Positions 59,027-64,000 of a DNA stretch of 64,000 nucleotides are shown in pieces. Origin of the DNA: Pseudomonas helmanticensis (GTDB lineage: Bacteria > Pseudomonadota > Gammaproteobacteria > Pseudomonadales > Pseudomonadaceae); contig NZ_FXUY01000001.1 in the NCBI RefSeq assembly GCF_900182985.1, positions 2,604,001 through 2,668,000 of the forward strand, given 5' to 3'. The number at the start of each line of letters is the position of its first letter. Position 1 is the first letter of the stretch. The translations under genes and the position numbers were made by a program. The notes under the pieces are model-generated. The model searched no databases, had not been told where the DNA came from, and was given only the letters and a program-made list of their open reading frames with translations.

Positions 59027-59365
59027 TTCCAGAACCCTCATTGCGTGGGCGGCATTCTACCCGGTTTTGCCTGCAAGGTTCGCCGGCTGATCGGCGCTTT
59101 GCGGGAAATCCGCGCAAAGCCTTGAATTTCCTTGATCACCATCACGGCGCTGCCGCCCGTCAGTCGGTTATGCGCCCTCGCGACAGATTGCCACACCGCC
59201 AGGATTCATTAGTGTTCTTATTTAAAACAGCAGGTTAGCGGGTTATTTCGAATATTTAATCGAGAATAATGCAGCACGCCGCTTGGTTATTCCGGGGGAT
59301 ATTTACCAAGCAATTGTCAAGTTATTCCTGTACGATGCCTGGCCGAGTTACTTTTCTACAGGTTA
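59027..59365. other. Divergent intergenic region
   Basis: 339 bases with no gene. The part from 59215 to 59340 is AT-rich and should hold the promoter of the 62-aa gene; I could not pick a convincing -35/-10 pair. Confidence 0.5.
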
Positions 59366-59554
59366 ATGGCCGCCATGCGTGTAAAAGCATCCACCAGCAA
59401 AGCAAAGCCAGCTCCAGCCGTTGAAACCAGCGAATCGATCAACGATCAGATCGCAGCGTTCCTCAAGTCCGGCGGCGAGATCCAGCAAATTGCCAAAGGC
59501 GTCAGTGGCCAGACGTTCGGCCCGTCCAAGCAGATCAGCCTGGGCAAGAAGTAA
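59366..59554 (+). CDS. Small basic protein of unknown function (62 aa)
   Basis: A Lys/Ala-rich N-terminus (to about residue 22) is followed by NDQIAAFLKSGGEIQQIAKG and a Lys/Ser tail ending ISLGKK. The FLxxGGxIQxI segment resembles a stretch of SutA, an RNA polymerase-binding protein of Pseudomonas (EEFLSRGGKVQEI as I recall), but the acidic part of SutA is missing. It could be a nucleic acid or RNA polymerase-associated protein; this is inference. ATG 59366 has CAGG close by; ATG 59375 is an alternative. Confidence 0.65.
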   Translation: MAAMRVKASTSKAKPAPAVETSESINDQIAAFLKSGGEIQQIAKGVSGQTFGPSKQISLGKK

Positions 59555-59573
59555 CACCCGGTTTTACACCCGT

Positions 59574-59604
59574 CCAGAGGCGCTTTGAGCTTCGAAGCGC
59601 CTGG
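59574..59604. other. Stable hairpin after the 62-aa gene
   Basis: A GGCGCTT/AAGCGCC core stem flanked by CCAG/CTGG, with no T-run; it may stabilise the 3' end or terminate weakly. Confidence 0.45.
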
Positions 59605-59771
59605 ACTGGCACCGCGAAACACCCTCCCCGCTTAAACAAATCAAATACCAAAAATTCTGAAAATCGACGAACGGCCATCAATGCCGAACATTCGCCGGTA
59701 TCCTTGCACGCGTCTGGATCAAGCGTTTCAGCAGGCCCGCCGTCCTGCGCTCGCTGTTCATGGAGTGACGC

Positions 59772-60488
59772 ATGCGCAAAACATCCTGTTTATTACTCGT
59801 TGGCCTGCTGGCCGGTACGACCGCACACGCGCAGGTTTTCCAGCGTGAAATGGGCGACTTCGACCTCAAGCTCGGCACCACGCCAACGCGCAGCATGGCC
59901 CAGGGCCTGGTCAAACCCTCGGCGGCCGGGTCGTTTCATGGCGGCCTCGATCTGAGCCACGACAGCGGCCTCTATGTCGGCCAATACGCACCGAGCATGG
60001 GCATCACGCCGGGCAAGAATCTCGAAATCGATTCCTACGTCGGTTTTAAACAACCCTTCGATCAAACCCTCGGCTACGAAGTCGGCATGATCCACTACAG
60101 CTATCCCAGCGTGGAAACCCTCGACAGCCAGGAGCTGTTCGGTGGCCTGACCCTGCTTGGCAGTCGTTTCGGCGTGGCTTTGAGCAACGACCCGGATAAA
60201 CAGAACAACACCCTGTTTGCCGACCTTGGCGGCAATCAGCCGTTCGGCATTGGCGTCAGCATGAAATACACCACCCACCAATTGAACACGCCAGTCGCCG
60301 TGGACGGTGGTTATGTCAGCAGTTTCACCGATTGGTCAGTACAACTGTCGCGGCCGTTCATGGGCGTCGACCTTGACCTGATCTACAGCAACTCCAGCCT
60401 CAGCGGCAGCGATTGCTCGGCCTATTCCGGGCACAACAGCCAGTGCGACGGCCTCGTCACCCTCAAGGCCGAACGCGCGTTCTATTGA
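59772..60488 (+). CDS. TorF-family putative porin
   Basis: 238 residues: signal peptide (cut after AHA, about 20), then alternating beta strands of a TIGR02001/TorF-type barrel (SFHGGLDLSHDSGLYVGQYA, then GYEVGMIHYSYP), ending in aromatic FY as outer-membrane barrels do. Two Cys near 214-223 may form a disulfide in a late loop. Substrate unknown. It stands alone upstream of a lipoprotein gene. Confidence 0.82.
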   Translation: MRKTSCLLLVGLLAGTTAHAQVFQREMGDFDLKLGTTPTRSMAQGLVKPSAAGSFHGGLDLSHDSGLYVGQYAPSMGITPGKNLEIDSYVGFKQPFDQTLGYEVGMIHYSYPSVETLDSQELFGGLTLLGSRFGVALSNDPDKQNNTLFADLGGNQPFGIGVSMKYTTHQLNTPVAVDGGYVSSFTDWSVQLSRPFMGVDLDLIYSNSSLSGSDCSAYSGHNSQCDGLVTLKAERAFY

Positions 60489-60565
60489 TCGGCTGAACTG
60501 CCGCGCGCATCCTGCATCACATAAGAATCAGACTTTCGAAGCCAGGCCAACGCAAGGATTCGCCC

Positions 60566-61435
60566 ATGTCTCGCTGGTTCAAACACATTGCCGTTCTGCT
60601 GACCTTTACCCTCGCCCTCGGCGCCTGCAGCCGTGTCGGCCTCGCCTATCGCAACCTCGACGTGATCATTCCCTGGACGCTCAGCGACTACGTGGACATG
60701 AACGGCGAGCAGAAAGACTGGTTCAACGAGCGTCTCAAGGAACACCTCACTTGGCATTGCACCACGCAACTGCCGGGCTATCTCGATTGGCTCGATCGCC
60801 TGCAAACGATGGTCGAGAGCAATCAGGTCACCGACGCCGCACTGCAGGCGCGTACGGCGGAGGCCAAAAAAGCCATCGCCGAAACCGCGAAGGAAATCAC
60901 CCCGTCGGCCATCGAATTGCTGCAAGGCCTGGACGACAAGCAGGTGGCCGAAATGAATGATGCGTTTGCCAAGGATTTGCGCAAACGCCAGCAGGAATAC
61001 CTCAAGCCCCCGCTGAATCAACAAATCGCCGAGCGCGGCGCACGCATGGACAAGCGCTTGAACGACTGGCTCGGACCATTGAGCGCAACTCAGGAACAAC
61101 GAGTGATGGCCTGGTCGACCGCTTTGGGTGATCAGAACACCCAATGGATCGCCAACCGTGAGCATTGGCAGAAGCAATTCAGCGCCGCCGTGGCGCAGCG
61201 CAAAAGTCCCGAATTCCCAAAGAGAATCGAGACGCTGCTGGTCAATCGCGAAAGCTTGTGGACAGCCGATTACCGCAAGGCCTACGCCGATACTGAAGCG
61301 CAGGCGCGCGCGCTGGCGGTGGATTTAATGGCCGAGAGTACGCCGCAACAGCGGCAGCGGTTGTTGAAGAAGATCGAGGGGGTGCGTAAGGACTTCAATG
61401 ACCTCAAATGCCTCAAGGCCGCGAAGCAGAATTAG
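60566..61435 (+). CDS. DUF6279-type lipoprotein
   Basis: 289 residues with a lipoprotein signal: hydrophobic core then LGAC, lipidation at Cys21, followed by SRVGLAYRNLDVIIPW. The rest is helical and charged (LSDYVDMNGEQKDWFNERL; repeated QQ/EAQ segments). The family is common in Pseudomonas and of unknown function. Ser at +2 after Cys predicts sorting to the outer membrane. Confidence 0.85.
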   Translation: MSRWFKHIAVLLTFTLALGACSRVGLAYRNLDVIIPWTLSDYVDMNGEQKDWFNERLKEHLTWHCTTQLPGYLDWLDRLQTMVESNQVTDAALQARTAEAKKAIAETAKEITPSAIELLQGLDDKQVAEMNDAFAKDLRKRQQEYLKPPLNQQIAERGARMDKRLNDWLGPLSATQEQRVMAWSTALGDQNTQWIANREHWQKQFSAAVAQRKSPEFPKRIETLLVNRESLWTADYRKAYADTEAQARALAVDLMAESTPQQRQRLLKKIEGVRKDFNDLKCLKAAKQN

Positions 61436-61510
61436 AAGATCAAAAGATCGCAGCCTTCGGCAGCTCCTACACCGATCTCTGTAGGAGCTGCCGAAGGCTG
61501 CGATCTTTTG
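61436..61510. repeat. REP-type inverted repeat (GATCGCAGCC family)
   Basis: Arms of about 31 bp between the convergent lipoprotein and DUF2513 genes. Confidence 0.9.
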
Positions 61511-61522
61511 CCCTGTGGAGGA

Positions 61523-61915
61523 TCAGGCGATCTGGGCTTTTGAGGCCACTTGGTCAAATGTCGCCTCGGCCAGCGCATCTTCCTGCTCATCCAGCACCTG
61601 ACGCGGATGGTCATTGCCGGGAATGCTGCTGTCGATCAGGCTCAGCAGGCTCGAACCGCGTGGCGTCAGGACAAAATTGTTGCCGGTGCTGCCCTCTTCA
61701 TCCGGACGCGGTGCGATGTAGCCACGCAACAACAGCAAGCGTTCATAGTCGCAGGCCAGCGTTTTCAGATGGTCAAGGTTGTCGATCGGCTCGCCGGCGC
61801 TGGCTTTCGCTGCGGCGTAGTCTTCGGCGTAGGCACGAGGGGCAAAACTATGGCCGGCGCTGTTTTGCACTTCATGCAGCAAGCGCTCAATCAAATCCCA
61901 GTTATAAGTCGTCAT
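61523..61915 (-). CDS. DUF2513-like winged-helix protein
   Basis: 130 residues: YNWDLIERLLHEVQNSAGHS at the start, then HLKTLACDYERLLLLRGYIAPRP and FVLTPRGSSLLSLIDSS, the order seen in DUF2513 proteins, which are predicted winged-helix DNA-binding proteins. The Asp/Glu-rich C-terminus is variable. Target unknown; it is divergent from the DUF899 gene. Confidence 0.75.
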   Translation of the reverse strand: MTTYNWDLIERLLHEVQNSAGHSFAPRAYAEDYAAAKASAGEPIDNLDHLKTLACDYERLLLLRGYIAPRPDEEGSTGNNFVLTPRGSSLLSLIDSSIPGNDHPRQVLDEQEDALAEATFDQVASKAQIA

Positions 61916-62090
61916 CCTGATTCAACCTCCGGTGCGCGTGATTTATGGCGCGTTCATAGGTTGTGACCGGAGCTGCTCGCAGCCGTTCAGCCGCATGTTG
62001 CGCGACGACCGACCGGCGGTCTGTCGATTTGCCGGAGGGTTAAACGACTAATCTGAAACAGACGGTTTCAACCCCGCAGGAGAAATCATC

Positions 62091-62825
62091 ATGAACGTTG
62101 AGAATCATCCGGTGGTATCGCGCGAAGAATGGCTCGCCGCCCGCAAACAACATCTCGCCGACGAAAAAGCCTTCACCAAGGAACGCGACCGCCTCAGCGC
62201 CGCACGCCGTGCGTTGCCATGGGTAAAAGTCGACAAGGACTACCATTTCCAGGGTCCGAACGGCGAACTGAAACTCGCGGACCTGTTCGGTGAACACAGC
62301 CAATTGGTGGTTTACCACTTCATGTTTGCCAAGGACTGGGAGGAAGGCTGTCAGGGCTGCTCGTTCCTCAGCGACCACATCGACGGCGCCAACCAGCATC
62401 TGGCGCATCACGACATTGCGCTGGTGGCTGTATCCCATGCGCCATTCAACGAGTTTCAGGCGTTCAAACAACGGATGGGCTGGAAATTCGACTGGGTGTC
62501 GTCAGAAGGCTGCGACTTCAACTATGACTTCGGCGTGTGCGCCCGTGCCGACGATGTCGCGGCGGGAACGGCTACCTACAACTACGAAAAAACTGACAGT
62601 GCCGAGGAAGAAATGCCCGGGCTGAGCGTGTTCTATCGCGACGCAAATGGCGACATCTTCCATACCTATTCAACCTATGCCCGTGGTCTCGACATGCTGG
62701 TCGGCGCCTACAACTACCTCGACCTCACGCCCAAGGGCAGGAATGAAGACGAGATCATGGAATGGGTTCGGCATCATGATCGGTACGAGGGAGCGACAAA
62801 GTCCAGTTGCTGTCACGCAAACTGA
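62091..62825 (+). CDS. DUF899 family thioredoxin-like protein
   Basis: 244 residues with the DUF899 pattern: VSREEWLAARKQHLADEKAF, RRALPWVKVDKDYHFQGPNG, a thioredoxin-like FMFAKDWEEGCQGCSFLSDH (CxxC), HHDIALVAVSHAP and a final W/HD region. A CC motif lies at the C-terminus. Members are thought to be redox proteins of unknown substrate. AGGAG precedes the ATG. Confidence 0.9.
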   Translation: MNVENHPVVSREEWLAARKQHLADEKAFTKERDRLSAARRALPWVKVDKDYHFQGPNGELKLADLFGEHSQLVVYHFMFAKDWEEGCQGCSFLSDHIDGANQHLAHHDIALVAVSHAPFNEFQAFKQRMGWKFDWVSSEGCDFNYDFGVCARADDVAAGTATYNYEKTDSAEEEMPGLSVFYRDANGDIFHTYSTYARGLDMLVGAYNYLDLTPKGRNEDEIMEWVRHHDRYEGATKSSCCHAN

Positions 62826-62832
62826 GTGCCTT

Positions 62833-62923
62833 TTGGGGGAGCGCGCTTGCTCGCGAAGACGACGCCTCATTCAACATTGATAGCGCCTGACACGACGCTT
62901 TCGCGAGGAAGCTCACCCCCACA
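62833..62923. repeat. Decayed REP pair (GCTTGCTCGCGAA family)
   Basis: GGGGGAGCGCGCTTGCTCGCGAA and TTTCGCGAGGAAGCTCACCCCCACA are imperfect inverted arms 25-30 bp long with mismatches. Confidence 0.7.
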
Positions 62924-62994
62924 GATTCTGAACTTTTCGTCAGCTTCAGCCATCAACCGGTTAACCCGCCTTAACCGGAACTGAGGCCCTCCCC

Positions 62995-63270
62995 ATGAAA
63001 ACCCTGATCAAGCTCACTCTCGCCGCCACTCTTGCCTGCGCCCTGCCCGTCTGGGCCTGTACGCCGGAAGAGGCCACCGCCAAACGCGAACAACTGGCCA
63101 AGGAAGTTGCCAAGCTCACCGAACAGAATCCGGCCAAGGCCAAGGAGATCAATGCCGAGTTGCAGAAGATGGATCTGGGCACCGCCAGTGCGGATTTGCC
63201 GGACAAGTGCCAGTTGATTGATCAGCGGTTGAAAGAGCTGGATTCGGCCGAGAAGAAGACCGAGGGCTAA
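62995..63270 (+). CDS. Small periplasmic protein, 91 aa
   Basis: A signal peptide (MKTLIKLTLAATLACALPVWA) is followed by a charged, helical mature part of about 70 residues (KREQLAKEVAKLTEQNPAKA) with two Cys (22 and 72) that could form a disulfide. The first Cys follows Ala, but the context WAC is not a good lipobox. Similar small proteins occur in other pseudomonads; function unknown. Confidence 0.75.
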   Translation: MKTLIKLTLAATLACALPVWACTPEEATAKREQLAKEVAKLTEQNPAKAKEINAELQKMDLGTASADLPDKCQLIDQRLKELDSAEKKTEG

Positions 63271-63277
63271 TAGCAAA

Positions 63278-63350
63278 ATCAAAAGATCGCAGCCTGCCGC
63301 AGCGCCTGCACAAACCCCGTAGGAGCTGCCGCAGGCTGCGATCTTTCGAC
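63278..63350. repeat. REP-type inverted repeat (GATCGCAGCC family)
   Basis: The right arm is intact, while the left arm has changes (GCCGCAGCGCCTGCACA). Confidence 0.85.
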
Positions 63351-63355
63351 CTTGA

Positions 63356-63373
63356 AAATGCATAAATGCATTT
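63356..63373. promoter_or_regulatory. Palindrome AAATGCAT-AA-ATGCATTT upstream of the protease gene
   Basis: An 8-bp perfect inverted repeat around AA in an AT-rich stretch 158 bases before the ATG at 63532; a candidate operator, regulator unknown. Confidence 0.3.
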
Positions 63374-63531
63374 ATTTATTTGCACAAACGCATATCCATG
63401 ACTAGGGTTACATCGAGCAAGGAGATCGGCACCCGCCATCGGAGATGGCAACCCTTTAACGCCGATCGCTCTGTAATACCGCAACCCCCACACAAGCTGG
63501 ACGCTTGTTTTCATTCATGGAGGATTGAAAA

Positions 63532-64000
63532 ATGATAACCACTGAAGCAACACACTTTACCGCCGAGACACTGCCAGGATGTCTGCTTGGCCGATTGCTC
63601 GACCCGCAACTGGTCGAGGTCGAAGCGGCTGAAAAAATCAGCGCTCTCGCCGCTGGCAGTCTCAACTTCAACATGCAGCAACAGACTCAGACCAACTGGT
63701 GCTGGGCCGCCGTTTCCGCCTCGGTCGGCAACTATTACGGCACCGGCAACTGGACTCAGTGCGGTGTCGCCAGCACCCAGCTGGACCGTAACTGCTGCAA
63801 TCAGCCGGGGCCGTGCAACGTCTACGGCTACCTGGATTCCGCTCTGCAAACCACCCGCAGCTACAACGGCATGAATCAGGGTTCGCTGCAGATGTCGGCC
63901 ATCCAGAACCAGATCAGCATGGGCCGCCCGGTCGGTCTGCGCTGCGCCTGGTACGGCGGCGGCGCGCATTTCCTGACGATCTACGGCACCAACGGCGATT
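63532..64000 (+). CDS. Papain-like cysteine protease, AvrRpt2 (C70)-like (partial, C-terminus outside window)
   Basis: 156 residues are visible from ATG 63532 (GGAGG eight bases upstream). A 45-residue N-terminal part, perhaps a propeptide, is followed by LNFNMQQQTQTNWCWAAVSA, the catalytic Cys region of AvrRpt2/papain-like C39_2 peptidases (Gln, then NWCWAA), many Cys (CNQPGPCNV, CCN), and GGGAHFLTIYG, which carries the catalytic His. No signal peptide is seen. AvrRpt2 is a type III effector of P. syringae; soil pseudomonads have unrelated secreted or toxin-module versions. The route of export here is unknown. Confidence 0.8.
   Translation, partial: MITTEATHFTAETLPGCLLGRLLDPQLVEVEAAEKISALAAGSLNFNMQQQTQTNWCWAAVSASVGNYYGTGNWTQCGVASTQLDRNCCNQPGPCNVYGYLDSALQTTRSYNGMNQGSLQMSAIQNQISMGRPVGLRCAWYGGGAHFLTIYGTNGD

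Overview
The window is a piece of a Pseudomonas chromosome, most likely from the P. fluorescens group. The evidence is the high-GC codon use, the dense intergenic palindromes of known Pseudomonas REP type, and blocks whose gene order I recall from other pseudomonads: rnm-yciO-scpA-scpB-rluB, cpxR-cpxP-cpxA-trkH, gbuR-gbuA-transporters, and a large RTX adhesin with its own type I secretion genes. No tRNA, rRNA, CRISPR array, prophage or complete insertion sequence was seen.

Layout. 1-1600: the start of an aromatic amino acid permease with a long 5' region that carries two short reading frames. 1603-2776: a two-gene unit consisting of a 45-residue peptide, an internal terminator and a shortened M29-type metallopeptidase. 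2971-7977 (minus): chromosome segregation and RNA modification genes. 8065-15478: yciB and yciI, a Cpx-type envelope stress system, a nitroreductase and trkH. 15435-20809: AraC regulators, small enzymes, a phosphoesterase, an EamA exporter and a SelT/W-type protein. 20881-29515: PlpD-type patatin autotransporter, FimV-like protein, MarR regulator, recQ, a YecA/YgfB-family protein and a DUF454 membrane protein.

29762-46433 is the most individual part: an orphan 664-residue protein, a structured leader RNA ahead of a frameshifted DUF6124 gene, a 2633-residue LapA/MapA-like adhesin (retention module, LapG-type TAAG site, tandem repeats, vWA domain, RTX end) and its divergent TolC/ABC/HlyD secretion genes. 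A 33-bp fossil of the adhesin's last codons, next to a copy of its terminator region, lies about 0.9 kb beyond the gene.

46548-53990: a DTW-domain tRNA modification enzyme, then gbuR/gbuA (guanidinobutyrate use) with a small NTF2-like protein and two transporters, a metallo-beta-lactamase-fold enzyme and an acyl-carrier-like protein without the usual serine. 54080-64000: a PA1414-like micropeptide, a LysR/MFS pair, an EamA exporter, an S1-domain CvfB-like protein, a TorF-like porin, a lipoprotein, DUF2513 and DUF899 proteins, a small secreted protein and the start of an AvrRpt2-like cysteine protease cut by the window edge.

Best candidates for something new: (1) the peptide plus M29 unit at 1603-2776, which looks like a minimal RiPP-type locus; (2) the structured RNA at about 32216-32414; (3) the Trp-containing upstream frames before the permease; (4) two related mosaic tandem repeat arrays (199-bp and 131-bp units) at 12.7 and 25.6 kb.
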